64,000 nt of DNA from Pseudoxanthomonas sp. X-1 (GCF_020042665.1 NZ_CP083376.1:2454001-2518000); one strand, 5' to 3'; shown: positions 1 through 9,524, numbered from the stretch's first letter. Program-made: numbers and translations. Notes: generated by a model from the letters alone, not told the origin.

Positions 1-1433
1 TCGATGCCGATGCCCAGGCCGCCGGTCGGGGCCAGGCCGTACTCCAGCGCGCGGATGTAGTCGGCGTCGAAATGCATGGCCTCGTCGTCGCCGCTGTCCT
101 TGGCCTCGACCTGGGCACGGAAGCGCGCGGCCTGGTCTTCCGGGTCGTTGAGCTCGGAGAAGCCGTTGGCGATCTCCTTGCCGTTGATGAACAGCTCGAA
201 GCGGTCGGTGTACCCCGGCTCGGTATCGCTGGAACGCGCCAGCGGCGAGACCTCGACCGGGTGATCGGTGATGAAGGTCGGCTGCACCAGGGTGTGCTCG
301 ACGGTGGCCTCGAAGATCTCCAGCAGCAGCTTGCCCCAGCCCCAGGACGGCTTGACCCGGATCCCCAGCCGCTCGGCGTGGCGCCGCAGCGCATCGCGGT
401 CGGTGCAGTCGGCCGCGCTGATCTCCGGGTTGTGGTGGCGCACGGCCTCGTCCATGCGCCAGCGGCGGAACGCCGGGCCCAGGTCGATCCGCGCACCGTC
501 CCACTCGACCTCGGTGGTGCCGAGCACGGTCTGCGCGGCATGGCGGATCACGCCCTCGGTCAGGTCCATCACCTCGTGGTACGTGGCGTAGGCCTCGTAC
601 AGTTCGAGCATGGTGAACTCGGGGTTGTGGCGCGTGGAGACGCCTTCGTTGCGGAAGTTGCGGTTGATCTCGTACACGCGCTCCAGGCCGCCGACGACCA
701 GGCGCTTGAGATACAGCTCCGGCGCCACGCGCAGGTACAGCTGCAGGTCCAGCGCGTTGTGATGCGTGGTGAACGGCTTGGCCGTGGCGCCGCCGGGGAT
801 GTAATGCATCATCGGCGTCTCCACTTCCAGGAAGCGGCGCGCGTCGAGCCAGGCGCGGATGGCGCGGATGATCTTGCTGCGCTTGATGAACACCTCGCGC
901 GACTCGGGCGTCACGATGAGATCGACGTAGCGCTGGCGATAGCGCTGCTCGACATCGCTCAGGCCGTGCCATTTGTCCGGCAGCGGGCGCAGCGACTTGG
1001 TCAGCAGGCGCAGCGCGGTGGCCTTGACCGACAGTTCGCCGGTCTTGGTCCGGGTCAGCGTGCCTTCCACCGCGATGATGTCGCCCACGTCCCAGCCCTT
1101 GAACGCGGCATAGGCCTCGCCCAGCGTATTGCCCTGCAGGAACAGTTGTATGCGACCGGACTCGTCCTGCACCTGCGCGAAGCTGGCCTTGCCCATCACC
1201 CGCTTGGCCATGAGCCGCCCGGCGAGCTTGACGTGGCGGTCCAGGCCCTCGAGCACCTCGGCGCTGAAGGTGTCCGCATCGGCGAACTCGGCCTGCAGGT
1301 CGCCGGCGTAGCTCTCACGCTTGAAGTCGTTGGGATAGGCGATGCCCTGCCCGCGCAGCGCGGTGAGCTTGCCGCGGCGCTCGGCGATGAGGCTGTTCTC
1401 GTCGGTGGGCGTGGTGGTGGGCTGGTCGGTCAT
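1..1433 (-). CDS. lysS: Lysine--tRNA ligase, class II (3' end outside window)
   Basis: Charges tRNA-Lys with lysine in the cytoplasm. The visible 477 residues begin [15 protein letters not shown] and include an N-terminal OB-fold anticodon-binding domain (about residues 50-165). The class II catalytic core follows, with motif 2 around [16 protein letters not shown]. The family is usually about 505 aa, so roughly 25 residues lie beyond the left edge. It lies 118 bp downstream of prfB on the same strand, the same pairing as prfB-lysS in Escherichia coli. I see no good Shine-Dalgarno sequence before the ATG at 1433, so the start rests on homology-like length and the conserved N-terminal pattern. 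Identity is very secure. Confidence 0.96.
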   Translation of the reverse strand, partial: MTDQPTTTPTDENSLIAERRGKLTALRGQGIAYPNDFKRESYAGDLQAEFADADTFSAEVLEGLDRHVKLAGRLMAKRVMGKASFAQVQDESGRIQLFLQGNTLGEAYAAFKGWDVGDIIAVEGTLTRTKTGELSVKATALRLLTKSLRPLPDKWHGLSDVEQRYRQRYVDLIVTPESREVFIKRSKIIRAIRAWLDARRFLEVETPMMHYIPGGATAKPFTTHHNALDLQLYLRVAPELYLKRLVVGGLERVYEINRNFRNEGVSTRHNPEFTMLELYEAYATYHEVMDLTEGVIRHAAQTVLGTTEVEWDGARIDLGPAFRRWRMDEAVRHHNPEISAADCTDRDALRRHAERLGIRVKPSWGWGKLLLEIFEATVEHTLVQPTFITDHPVEVSPLARSSDTEPGYTDRFELFINGKEIANGFSELNDPEDQAARFRAQVEAKDSGDDEAMHFDADYIRALEYGLAPTGGLGIGI

Positions 1434-1551
1434 GGGGGGAGGAGTGAGTGGAGAGGAGTGAGGAGTGGGCAAGAGCGGGAGGCGGCCAGCGTGGCGGCAG
1501 GAACGGCACGCCTCGACACGCTGCGCATTCCGCTGCGCTCACTCCCGTGCT

Positions 1552-2677
1552 TCAGGCATCGATGCGCTTGGCGCCCGCATCCAGGCCGGACTTCAGGCTC
1601 GCCTCGAGGAACTCGTCCAGGTCGCCGTCGAGCACCTTCTGCGTGTCCGAGCGCTCCACGCCGGTGCGCAGGTCCTTGATGCGGCTCTGGTCGAGCACGT
1701 AGTTGCGGATCTGGCTGCCCCAGCCGATGTCGGACTTGGTGGCCTCCAGCGCGTTCTTCTCGGCGTTGCGCTTCTGGATCTCGATCTCGTAGAGCTTGGC
1801 CTTGAGCATCTTCATGGCGCGGTCGCGGTTGGCGTGCTGGCTGCGCTCGGTCTGGCAGGCCACCACCACGCCGGACGGCACGTGGGTGATGCGCACGGCC
1901 GACTCGGTCTTGTTGACGTGCTGGCCGCCGGCGCCGGAGGAACGGTATACGTCGGTCTTCAGGTCGGCCGGGTTGATCTCGATGTCGATGTTGTCGTCGA
2001 CTTCGGGCGAGACGAACACGCTGGTGAAGCTGGTATGGCGGCGGTTGTCCGAATCGAACGGCGACTTGCGCACCAGCCGGTGCACGCCGATCTCGGTCTT
2101 GAGCCAGCCGTAGGCATAGTCGCCCTCCACGCGGAAGGTCGCCGACTTGATGCCGGCCACTTCGCCGGCCGAGGCCTCCATCAGCTCGACCTTCCAGCCG
2201 CGGCCTTCGGCCCAGCGCAGGTACATGCGCAGCAGGATCTCGGCCCAGTCCTGGGCCTCGGTGCCGCCGGCGCCGGCCTGGATGTCGACGAAGGCGTTGG
2301 TGGCGTCCATCTCGCCGGAGAACATGCGCTGGAATTCCAGCTTGTCCACGTCGCGGGCGTAGCGCTCGACGTCGGCGACCACGGCGTTGGCGGTGTCCTC
2401 GTCGGACTCCATTTCGGCCAGCTCCAGCAGTTCGCTGGCGCCGTTGAGCCCCTCGGTCAGGTCGCGGATGCCGTTGACCGTGCGGTCCAGCTGCGCGCGC
2501 TCGCGGCCCAGGCCCTGGGCGCGCTCGGGATCGTTCCAGATATCGGGGTTTTCGAGCTCGCGCTCGACTTCTTCCAGACGCTCGCGCTTGGCGTCGTAGT
2601 CAAAGATACCCCCTGAGCGAACCCAGCCGCTCGGTCAGGTCGGCGATGCGCTGGCGGATGGGATTGAGTTCGATCAT
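1552..2677 (-). CDS. prfB: Peptide chain release factor 2, made by programmed +1 frameshift
   Basis: RF2 reads UGA and UAA stop codons and triggers peptide release. Translation starts at the ATG at 2677 ([14 protein letters not shown]) and meets an in-frame UGA at 2602-2600 after 25 codons. It continues in the +1 frame from 2601 to the stop at 1552. The joined product is 374 aa. In that numbering the SPF stop-recognition motif falls at 205-207 and the GGQ hydrolysis motif at 250-252, the same positions as in E. coli RF2. Residue 246 is Ser, in place of the Ala or Thr found in E. coli strains. The first 25 codons are easily missed if only the downstream frame (ATG at 2412) is called. Same strand as lysS and probably co-transcribed. 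Confidence 0.96.
2599..2617 (-). promoter_or_regulatory. prfB programmed frameshift signal
   Basis: On the minus strand an internal Shine-Dalgarno-like AGGGGG (2614-2609) stands just upstream of CTT TGA C (2605-2599). This is the classic RF2 autoregulatory site. When RF2 is scarce, the ribosome pauses at UGA and slips +1 from CUU to UUU, then reads GAC. The bases are seen directly; the mechanism is known for the family. Confidence 0.95.
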
Positions 2678-2840
2678 GGCAGCGATGCGATGCGTGGCAA
2701 TGGATAGCCCGCCATTCTAGCAAGACTGCCCTGTGGGCCTCTTTTTCGACGTCCTGGGCGCTCATTGTCACGATCTCTGGCGCCTCGCCGTCGCATCGGC
2801 CCTTCCTTCCGATCTTGGCCGCGCGGAGCGAATGCGCTTC

Positions 2841-2983
2841 GGCTTCGGGGGGGCAGCGGTTCGGCGGGCCGTGGCCGCTTGTCCCTCGGTCAGGGCATCC
2901 TGCCCTGACTCGGGCGCTCGGCGTCCTGCCTCGCTCGTCGCGGCCAGGGCCCGCCGGCCCGCTGCCTCGCGCGTCACGTCAGA
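2841..2983 (+). repeat. Dispersed structured repeat, copy A
   Basis: About 143 bp, matching copy B (59648-59790, opposite strand) at roughly 85-90% by eye with one small indel. The outer arms GGCGGGCCGTGGCCGC and GCGGCCAGGGCCCGCC face each other, and an inner hairpin CAGGGCA-TCC-TGCCCTG sits between them. This looks like a non-coding mobile or REP-like element and not a gene. Confidence 0.75.
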
Positions 2984-3042
2984 AGTCTTCGATTCAAAAG
3001 AAAGCGCTGCACCGAAGGATTCCCGATCCATCGGCCGCGGCG

Positions 3043-3150
3043 CCTCGACCCAGCCGGGTATGGCGGAGAGCGGGCCAGGGATGGCCCGCGGCGGCGAGTC
3101 CGCCATGGATGGCGGGCCGAGCCGAGGAGCCAGGCCCGGCCGGGTCGAGG
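3043..3150. repeat. Long inverted repeat
   Basis: CCTCGACCCAGCCGGG (3043-3058) faces CCCGGCCGGGTCGAGG (3135-3150); 15 of 16 positions pair. Between them are further facing segments (GGCCCGC near 3080 and GCGGGCC near 3114). The whole 108 bp could fold as one large stem-loop. No U-run follows, so it is not an obvious intrinsic terminator. Confidence 0.6.
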
Positions 3151-3229
3151 CGGGTCGGCGAAGTACGCTCGTCGGCCTCGCCCGAGTTCCGGCCAACCGC
3201 TGCCGGAATCGCGCGCCGGCAGTGCTCGC

Positions 3230-4615
3230 TCAGACCGCCGCGCGCAGCGCCGGTTGGCCGGCGTCCGAGTCGGCCGGATGCGCCAGCAGCCGCGTGGCCA
3301 GGGTGCGTGCGGCGGCGCGCAGCTCGGGCACGGCGGTGATCTCCCACAGCTGGCCGCGCAGCAGCGGGCCCAGGCAGTACAGGCCGGGCACCGGGGCGCC
3401 CGAGCGGTCGCTCACCCGCAAGCGGTCGTCCACGGCCACACCCAGGCCCAGCGGGTCCGCGCCCAGCAGCCCCGCGTCGCGCAGCGTGGCCACCAGCGGG
3501 TGGCTGGTGCGCTCGATGTCCGTATCCAGTCCGGTGGCCCGGATCAGGACATCGAAGTGACCGACCCAGGCGCTGGTGGCGCCGCGCGGCCGCACCAGCG
3601 CCTCGACCTCTCGCGCGCCAAGCCGCGCGCGCAGCAGGCGCCCGGCCAGCACGCGCAGCTGGCCACCGTTCTGCAGGGCCTGCAGCTGCTCGGCGACCCG
3701 CGGCGCCACGCGATGCCGCATCGCCTCCCAGTGCGAGCGCAGATGGCGCAGGAAACGGGCGCGGTCGGCGGTGTCCAGTCCGCGCCAGAACGGTTGCAGA
3801 TGCGGTCGCAGCGCATCGACGATGCGCCGCCAGTCGTCCACGACGGCGGAAAGCTGGCGCAGCGTGCGCACCAGCCCGCGCAGGTCGTGGTCGCGCAGGC
3901 TCTGCTGCACGCTGGGCGGCAGTTCCAGCGGCGCTCCGGGCGTGTCCAGGTGGGCCAGCGGCATCAGGCCGTGGCGCGAAAGCACGGTGATCGGCCCGCG
4001 GTGGTCGCGCTGGCGCAGGGTCACCACCACGTCGGCCATGGTCAGGCCGGTGCCGACGATCAGCAGCCGCGCGTGCGGCGGGAGGGCGTCGATCGCCCCG
4101 TCCTGCCACGGCCAGCCGATGTAACGCCGGTCCACCGCCAGGCGCGGGCCGACGCCGGCCAGGCGCTGCGGCGGCAGCGCGCCCACGCACAGCACCACGC
4201 GTTCGCTGAGGAAGTCCTCGCCATTGCCCAGCAGCACGCGGAAGCCGCCGGGCACGCGGTCCACCGCGATCACTTCCTCCTCGATCCGGGCGAAATTGCG
4301 CGCCTGCGCGGTGGCCTGGTGCAGCTGGTCCTGCAGATAGTCGCCGTACGCCAAGCGCGGCAGGAACCCCAGCCGCCCGCCCTCGCCCAGGGCCAGCGCG
4401 TCGGCGAACCCGGTCGGCGCGTCGGCGACCAGACCCAGGTCCTTGGCGCGCGCGTTGAGCAGGTGTTCGGGCCGCGCGGCGCCATAGGCCACGCCGCGGC
4501 CGAAGGTCTCCGGCTGGCCGACCAGCGCGATCCGGGTCTGCGGCCCGCCCTGGCGCAACAGTTCCGCTGCAAGTGCGCTCCCACAGAAGCCGGCCCCGAT
4601 CAGGGTGATGTGCAT
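3230..4615 (-). CDS. FAD/NAD(P)-binding protein (YdhS/COG4529-like)
   Basis: A 461-aa soluble flavoprotein with an N-terminal Rossmann dinucleotide fold (LIGAGFCGSALAAELL, Gly motif at residues 7-12). A second nucleotide-binding segment lies near ARLLIVGTGLTMADVVVTL. The layout is that of the FAD-NAD(P)-binding domain (NAD_binding_9) family, whose substrate is generally unknown. I infer an oxidoreductase but cannot name the reaction. The kef-type gene lies 155 bp upstream on the same strand, so it may have its own promoter. The start at 4615 gives the Rossmann strand immediately after the initiator Met, as is usual for this family. Confidence 0.8.
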   Translation of the reverse strand: MHITLIGAGFCGSALAAELLRQGGPQTRIALVGQPETFGRGVAYGAARPEHLLNARAKDLGLVADAPTGFADALALGEGGRLGFLPRLAYGDYLQDQLHQATAQARNFARIEEEVIAVDRVPGGFRVLLGNGEDFLSERVVLCVGALPPQRLAGVGPRLAVDRRYIGWPWQDGAIDALPPHARLLIVGTGLTMADVVVTLRQRDHRGPITVLSRHGLMPLAHLDTPGAPLELPPSVQQSLRDHDLRGLVRTLRQLSAVVDDWRRIVDALRPHLQPFWRGLDTADRARFLRHLRSHWEAMRHRVAPRVAEQLQALQNGGQLRVLAGRLLRARLGAREVEALVRPRGATSAWVGHFDVLIRATGLDTDIERTSHPLVATLRDAGLLGADPLGLGVAVDDRLRVSDRSGAPVPGLYCLGPLLRGQLWEITAVPELRAAARTLATRLLAHPADSDAGQPALRAAV

Positions 4616-4770
4616 GGCGATCCTTCCTGTCTCCCAGCGGAACGCCCATCTGACCGCAGCCCGATGCGCCCGGTGTAAAGGAGGAGTTAGAACGGTGGAA
4701 ACGCTTTCTGCCGGCTCGCCATGAGCTCATGCCACCTCGTTATCACGCACATGCGTCTCGCGGTGCGGCG

Positions 4771-6594
4771 TCAGGCCGGCGGATCGGCTTCGCTGGCGGT
4801 GTCCAGACGCCGGCCCTCGCGACGCGGCGCGGTGAACGGCGTCGGCGTGGCGGGCGCGGTGTTGCCGATCAGCAGCGGAATGCCGGCGCGGACGTCGCCG
4901 GCGGCGACCTCCAGATCGAACCGCTCGGCGTCCAGGCGGCGCACCTCATCGGCGGTACGGGCGGCCTCGTCCTCGTCCACGCCCATGGCTTCCAGTGCGG
5001 CCTGGCCGAACCGCACCGCCGATTCGAACGTCTCGCGGATCTGGAAGTCCACCCCGGCCGCGACCAGCTTGAGCGAATGTTCGCGGTCGAAGGAGCGGGC
5101 CAGCACCTTGGCCTGGGTGAACTCCTCCTGCGCCAGTTCGACGATCAGGCTGGTGGTCTCCGGCCTGTCGGTACAGATGGCGATCAGGCGCGCGGTCGAG
5201 GCGCCCGAGGCATGCAGCACGTCCAAGCGCGTGCCGTCGCCGAAGAACACCTTGAAGCCGAACTCCTCGGCGCTGCGGATCATGTCGATGTCGCTGTCGA
5301 TGATGGTCACATCGATGTCGCGCGCCAGCAGCGACTGGCTCATGACCTGGCCGAAGCGGCCGAAGCCGATGATCAGCACACTGCCGCTCTGGTCGTGCAC
5401 CGCCTCGATGCCTTCCATCGAGGCAGCGGCCTTGGGCATGAAGCGGCGCGCCACCAGGACCACCAGCGGCGTGAGCACCATCGACAGCACCACCACCGCG
5501 GTCATCGTCGCGCTGACGGTCGGATCGATCAGGCCGGCGGCCAGGGCCGCGGCATAGAGCACGAAGGCGAACTCGCCGCCCTGCGCCATCAGCACCGCGC
5601 GGTCCAGCGCTTCGCCGTGGCTGCTGTGGGTCAGGCGCGCGACCACGTAGATGCACAGCGCCTTGGTCACCATCATCGCCACCACCAGCCCGGCGACCAC
5701 CAGCGCGTTGCTGGCCACCACCGACAGATCCAGCGACATGCCGACCGAGAGGAAGAACAGGCCCAGCAGCAAGCCGCGGAAGGGTTCGATGTCCGCCTCG
5801 ATCTGGTGGCGGAAGGTGGATTCGGACAGCAGCACGCCGGCCAGGAACGCGCCCATCGCCATCGACAGCCCGCCCAGCTGCATCAGCAGCGCCGCGCCCA
5901 GCACCACCAGCAGCGCCGCGGCGGTCATCACCTCGCGCGCCTTGGCGCGCGCCAGCAGCCGGAACAGCGGATTGAGCAGCCACAGGCCGGCGGCGATCAG
6001 TCCCGCCAGGCAGGCCACGCTGATGCCGATGGACATCCAGCGCGAGTGCGCCCCGGCCTCGGCCGGCAGCGGCGACAGAAAGGCCACCAGCGCCAGCAGC
6101 GGCACGATCAGCAGGTCCTCGAACAGCAGCACCGAGACGATCTTCTGCCCATGCGGCAACGCGATGTCCCCGCGTTCGCCCAGCAGTTGCATGACGATGG
6201 CGGTGGAGGTGAGCACGAAGCCGGCCGCGCCGACGAAGGCCACCGCGCCATGCAGCCCGAACAGCATGCCCACACCGGTCAGCGCCGCGGTGCACAGCGC
6301 GATCTGCAGCGACCCCAGGCCGAAGATCTGCCTGCGCAGGCCCCACAGATGCGAGGGGCGCATCTCCAGTCCGATCACGAACAGGAACAGCACCACGCCC
6401 AGTTCGGCCACGTGCAGGATGGCCTGCGGATCGTTGAACCAGCCCAGCCCGAACGGGCCGATGACCAGGCCCGCGGCCAGATAGCCCAGCACCGAGCCCA
6501 GGCCCAGTCGACGGAACAGCGGGACAGCGACCACCGCCGCGCCCAGCAGGGCGACCACGTTGACCAGTTGGCTGGATTCGGATTCGACGCTCAT
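4771..6594 (-). CDS. CPA2-family monovalent cation:H+ antiporter with RCK domain (KefB/KefC-like)
   Basis: A 607-aa inner-membrane transporter. Residues about 10-385 form a dozen hydrophobic segments of the Na+/H+ exchanger (CPA2) fold. They are followed by a cytosolic RCK/TrkA-N nucleotide-binding domain beginning about residue 405 (VLIIGFGRFGQVMSQSLL). That combination defines Kef-type glutathione-gated K+ efflux systems. No kefF/kefG ancillary quinone reductase is adjacent, so glutathione gating is not assured. A plain K+/H+ antiporter is an alternative. It is single-gene or loosely grouped with the downstream FAD protein. Confidence 0.88.
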   Translation of the reverse strand: MSVESESSQLVNVVALLGAAVVAVPLFRRLGLGSVLGYLAAGLVIGPFGLGWFNDPQAILHVAELGVVLFLFVIGLEMRPSHLWGLRRQIFGLGSLQIALCTAALTGVGMLFGLHGAVAFVGAAGFVLTSTAIVMQLLGERGDIALPHGQKIVSVLLFEDLLIVPLLALVAFLSPLPAEAGAHSRWMSIGISVACLAGLIAAGLWLLNPLFRLLARAKAREVMTAAALLVVLGAALLMQLGGLSMAMGAFLAGVLLSESTFRHQIEADIEPFRGLLLGLFFLSVGMSLDLSVVASNALVVAGLVVAMMVTKALCIYVVARLTHSSHGEALDRAVLMAQGGEFAFVLYAAALAAGLIDPTVSATMTAVVVLSMVLTPLVVLVARRFMPKAAASMEGIEAVHDQSGSVLIIGFGRFGQVMSQSLLARDIDVTIIDSDIDMIRSAEEFGFKVFFGDGTRLDVLHASGASTARLIAICTDRPETTSLIVELAQEEFTQAKVLARSFDREHSLKLVAAGVDFQIRETFESAVRFGQAALEAMGVDEDEAARTADEVRRLDAERFDLEVAAGDVRAGIPLLIGNTAPATPTPFTAPRREGRRLDTASEADPPA

Positions 6595-6644
6595 GCGCCG
6601 AGTCTAACGGCGCATGTCGGCGCTGCAATGTGCGCCGTCGCGAA

Positions 6645-7865
6645 TCAGTGTGTACTGACCCGCTTGTCAGGCGCGCCGCCGCGCGCTGCGGTTTCCAGCG
6701 ACGCCGTGACGATCAGCACCACCGTGGTCAGCGCGTTCAACCACAGCAGTCCCAACACCTGCGCCAGGCACGCCAGCGGCAGCAGCAACGCAAGGCCGAT
6801 CAGATGCGAGAGCGGGAAGCGTCCATAGACCGCGCGCTTGTACAGCCCATTGCCCGCCAGGAACAGGCCAGGCCCCGCCAGCATCACCAGCACGAAGGCC
6901 AGCGTCATGTGGCCGTGCGGATGGGCGATCATCAGGTCGTTGCCGACCGCGGTGACGATGACGCTGCCGACGATGGCCACGTGCAGATAGTGGAACAGCG
7001 CGCCATAGCGGCCAGGATCGTCGGACTGGACGATGACCTCGGTCGCATCGCGCACGGCGATGTTGAAGTACAGCCACCACATCGCCAGGCTGCCGACGAA
7101 CGCGGTGGCGAAGGCGATCATCTCCGCCGCGTCCCAGGCCGGCGCGTGGGCCAGCGTGGCACCGGTGATCAGGATCGATTCGCCCAGGGCCACGATCACG
7201 AACAGCGCGCAGCGCTCGACCAGGTGACCGCCCTCGATGGTCCATTCGCGCGCGCTGTCCGACCGCCCCAGGCCGGGAACGGGAAAGCCGAACATCGGCG
7301 AGATGTATTCGCACGCCACCGCCAGGCCCCACAGCAGCAGGCGCCAGCCCGGCTCGGCCAGCCCGCCGGCGATCCAGAAGACCGCACACAGGATGGCCCA
7401 GGCCAGGATGCGGCTGAAGTTCGGCCCCAGGGGGTGCGCGCCCAGCTGCAGGCGCAGGAACAGCGCCCGTCCCACCTGCATGACCGCATAGCAGCCGGCG
7501 AACAGGAGGCCGCGCTCGCCGAAGGCCTCCGGCAGCGCGGCGGCGAACAGCAGCCCCACGCCCATCAGCGCGAACAGCATGACCCGGATCGGCCGCGTCT
7601 CCGGGTCGAACCAGTTGGTCATCCAGCAGGTGTACTGCCAGCCCAGCCACACCGCGAACCACAGCAGCAGCGCCTGGGCCGCCCCCAGCACGGTCAGGTG
7701 CCCAAGCAGGAAGTGCGACACCTGGGTGACGGCGAACACATAGACCAGATCGAAGAACAGTTCGGCGTAGCTGACCTTGGCCTCGCTGCCATCGCGCACG
7801 CGCAGCAGCGGATGCGGCGTGGTCGCGGCCGGGACGTCGCGCACGGGTGCGTGCCCGTGGTTCAT
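6645..7865 (-). CDS. Low-temperature requirement A (LtrA) family membrane protein
   Basis: A 406-aa polytopic membrane protein with about ten hydrophobic segments. The LtrA signature region is YAELFFDLVYVFAVTQVSH near the N-terminus, with VALGESILITGATL centrally. LtrA proteins are named from a Listeria low-temperature mutant; their biochemical role is unknown. I use the start MNHGHAPVRD at 7865, because an upstream extension to 8018 is Arg/Ala noise that overlaps the neighbouring gene. The ATG at 7865 overlaps the stop of the small upstream membrane gene by 4 bases (ATGA), which implies translational coupling. Confidence 0.88.
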   Translation of the reverse strand: MNHGHAPVRDVPAATTPHPLLRVRDGSEAKVSYAELFFDLVYVFAVTQVSHFLLGHLTVLGAAQALLLWFAVWLGWQYTCWMTNWFDPETRPIRVMLFALMGVGLLFAAALPEAFGERGLLFAGCYAVMQVGRALFLRLQLGAHPLGPNFSRILAWAILCAVFWIAGGLAEPGWRLLLWGLAVACEYISPMFGFPVPGLGRSDSAREWTIEGGHLVERCALFVIVALGESILITGATLAHAPAWDAAEMIAFATAFVGSLAMWWLYFNIAVRDATEVIVQSDDPGRYGALFHYLHVAIVGSVIVTAVGNDLMIAHPHGHMTLAFVLVMLAGPGLFLAGNGLYKRAVYGRFPLSHLIGLALLLPLACLAQVLGLLWLNALTTVVLIVTASLETAARGGAPDKRVSTH

Positions 7866-8125
7866 GGCGAGACGCCGCGACGCGGCAGCTTGAGCGCCAG
7901 CACCCAGGCCAGCACGACCGGCACCAGGAAGATCAACGCCTGGATCGGCGCCTCCTCTTCCAGCGTGTAGCCGTGCGCCAGACCGGTGCGCAGATTCCAC
8001 AGCACCGCCAGCAGCCACAGCACGGTGAAGCCGATGGCGCCCTGGCGGCGCAGGCGCACCGGCATGCGCAGCACGATGCCGAGTGCGATCAGCAGCCCGG
8101 CCACGATCAGGATCAGGGTACGCAT
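7862..8125 (-). CDS. Small membrane protein coupled to ltrA
   Basis: 87 aa with three predicted membrane spans: MRTLILIVAGLLIALGIVL, then GAIGFTVLWLLAVLWNL, then IQALIFLVPVVLAWVLAL. A short basic tail follows. I do not recognise a named family. Its stop overlaps the ltrA start by 4 bases, so the two are very probably an operon and may act together in the inner membrane. Any function is unknown. Confidence 0.72.
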   Translation of the reverse strand: MRTLILIVAGLLIALGIVLRMPVRLRRQGAIGFTVLWLLAVLWNLRTGLAHGYTLEEEAPIQALIFLVPVVLAWVLALKLPRRGVSP

Positions 8126-8207
8126 GGGGTGCGGCGCGTCTCTGGCAGGAGGATGGCCGGCACGTTAGCGCAAGGCAGGTGCACGTCGCACCTCTCCGCT
8201 GGCGACT

Positions 8208-9299
8208 TCAGGGTGCCGCGCCGCACACGGGGCAGTCGGGGTCCGGCGGCAGGGCCAGCTCGTGGAAGCGCATGCCCAGCGCGTCGAAGCCCAGCAGCCG
8301 CCCGGCCAGCGATTCGCCCAGGCCCAGCAGCAGCTTGATCGCCTCGGTCGCCTGCAGCAGGCCGATCACGCCGGGCAGCACGCCGAGCACGCCGGCCTGC
8401 GCGCAGTTGGGCGCCAGCGCGGGCGGCGGGGGCGTCGGAAAGAGGCAGCGGTAGCACGGCACCTGGCCACGCCGGCGTCCGGCGTCGAACACGCTCACCT
8501 GCCCTTCGAAGCGCTGCACCGCGCCATACACCAGTGGCTTGCCCAAACGCACGCAGGCGTCGTTGAGCAGGTAGCGCGTGGCGAAGTTGTCGGCGCCATC
8601 GATCACCACATCCACGCCATCGAGCAGCGCGTCGACATTGTCGGCCGCCACGCGCGCGGCCACCGCATCGATGGCGATGTCCGGGTTGAGGGCCTCGAGC
8701 GTCCGCGTCGCCGAGACCACCTTGGGCTGCCCGATGCGGTCCTCGCCATGCAGGATCTGGCGCTGCAGGTTGCTGCGCTCGACCACATCGTCATCGGCGA
8801 TGCGCAGGGTGCCCACGCCGGCCGCCGCCAGATAGTAGGCGGCCGGCGATCCCAGCCCGCCTGCGCCGACGATCAGCACGCGCGCATCGCGCAGGCGCTC
8901 CTGCCCGGCTGCGCCGACTTCCGGCAGCAGCAGATGGCGCGAGTAGCGCTCGGCGAAGCGGGCCTGCCCGGCGTCGAACACCGGCACGACCACGGGCAGT
9001 CCCTCGGCGATCCAGCGTGCGGTGCCCCCTTCGACCGAAGCCACGCGCCCATAGCCACCGGCCGCCAGCGCCTGCGCGGCGGCGAGCGAACGCGCACCGC
9101 TCTGGCAGATCAGCAGGATGTCGCGCGAGCGATCGGGCAGATGCGCCTGCGGCGCAGCCTCCAGCGCGGCGCGTTCGATGCCGAGCGCGCCTTCGGCCTG
9201 GCCCTGCGCACGCTCGTGCACCTCGCGCACGTCGACGAGCACGGCGCCGGCGGCCTGGCGTGCGCGCGCCTGCGCGGGCGTGAGCAGTTCGATGTCCAT
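8208..9299 (-). CDS. moeB: Molybdopterin-synthase adenylyltransferase with N-terminal rhodanese domain
   Basis: Activates the C-terminus of MoaD by adenylation for molybdopterin synthesis. 363 aa from the ATG at 9299 (MDIELLTPAQ). Residues 1-105 are a rhodanese domain with candidate active Cys65 (ICQSGARS). Residues about 115-363 are a ThiF/MoeB E1-like domain with ATP-binding GAGGLGS at 145-151, IDGADNF near 234-238, and Zn-ligand pairs C282/C285 and C356/C359. The rhodanese module may supply sulfur, so ThiF-type sulfur carrier activation is an alternative role. moeA is the next gene upstream on the same strand, which supports the molybdenum-cofactor role. The gap between them is long (287 bp) and carries repeats. 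Confidence 0.9.
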   Translation of the reverse strand: MDIELLTPAQARARQAAGAVLVDVREVHERAQGQAEGALGIERAALEAAPQAHLPDRSRDILLICQSGARSLAAAQALAAGGYGRVASVEGGTARWIAEGLPVVVPVFDAGQARFAERYSRHLLLPEVGAAGQERLRDARVLIVGAGGLGSPAAYYLAAAGVGTLRIADDDVVERSNLQRQILHGEDRIGQPKVVSATRTLEALNPDIAIDAVAARVAADNVDALLDGVDVVIDGADNFATRYLLNDACVRLGKPLVYGAVQRFEGQVSVFDAGRRRGQVPCYRCLFPTPPPPALAPNCAQAGVLGVLPGVIGLLQATEAIKLLLGLGESLAGRLLGFDALGMRFHELALPPDPDCPVCGAAP

Positions 9300-9379
9300 C
9301 CTTGGGATTATCGTCCACGCCGCGTCATGCCGGCATCGCTGCGTCCCGCGCGTCGATCCGGCGCCCACTCAGCGCTCGC

Positions 9380-9405
9380 TGGGAGTCGCCATGGCGGCGA
9401 TAAGG
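9380..9405 (+). repeat. REP-like half element (GCCGCCATGGCGGC family)
   Basis: TGGGAGTCGCCATGGCGGCG followed by ATAAGGC matches one arm of the two-armed element at 22300-22364. Only one arm is clear here. It lies in the moeA-moeB gap. Confidence 0.6.
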
Positions 9406-9504
9406 CCTGCCCGACACGGCTTCGGGTCGCAGGGGAAACCCGATCGTCGATCCTGCGGCGTGCTGGAACGCCGCGGCGCCTGCGCCAAAGCCAGCAGTCC
9501 CTAG

Positions 9505-9524
9505 GTTCCCGCTTTCGCGGGAAC
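9505..9524. repeat. REP palindrome (GTTCCCGC-N4-GCGGGAAC)
   Basis: A perfect 8-bp-arm palindrome, GTTCCCGC-TTTC-GCGGGAAC. Related copies lie at 45498-45515 and 53916-53935. It is a typical intergenic repetitive extragenic palindrome. Confidence 0.75.

Larger units (their letters stand above)
2678..3229. other. Non-coding intergenic region between prfB and an FAD gene
   Basis: The 552-bp gap holds no convincing gene. Open frames cross it on both strands, but their Arg/Pro/Ala-rich translations look like high-GC noise and overlap two structured repeats (2841-2983 and 3043-3150). No terminator with a U-tract was found. Confidence 0.7.

Noticed and set aside
2600..2602. In-frame stop making prfB look like a pseudogene
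   Set aside because: The slippery CTTTGAC and the upstream AGGGGG are the known RF2 programmed shift.
2768..3196. 142-codon minus-strand frame upstream of prfB
   Set aside because: It overlaps the structured repeat copy A, and similar words appear antisense at copy B. The apparent protein conservation follows from the DNA repeat.
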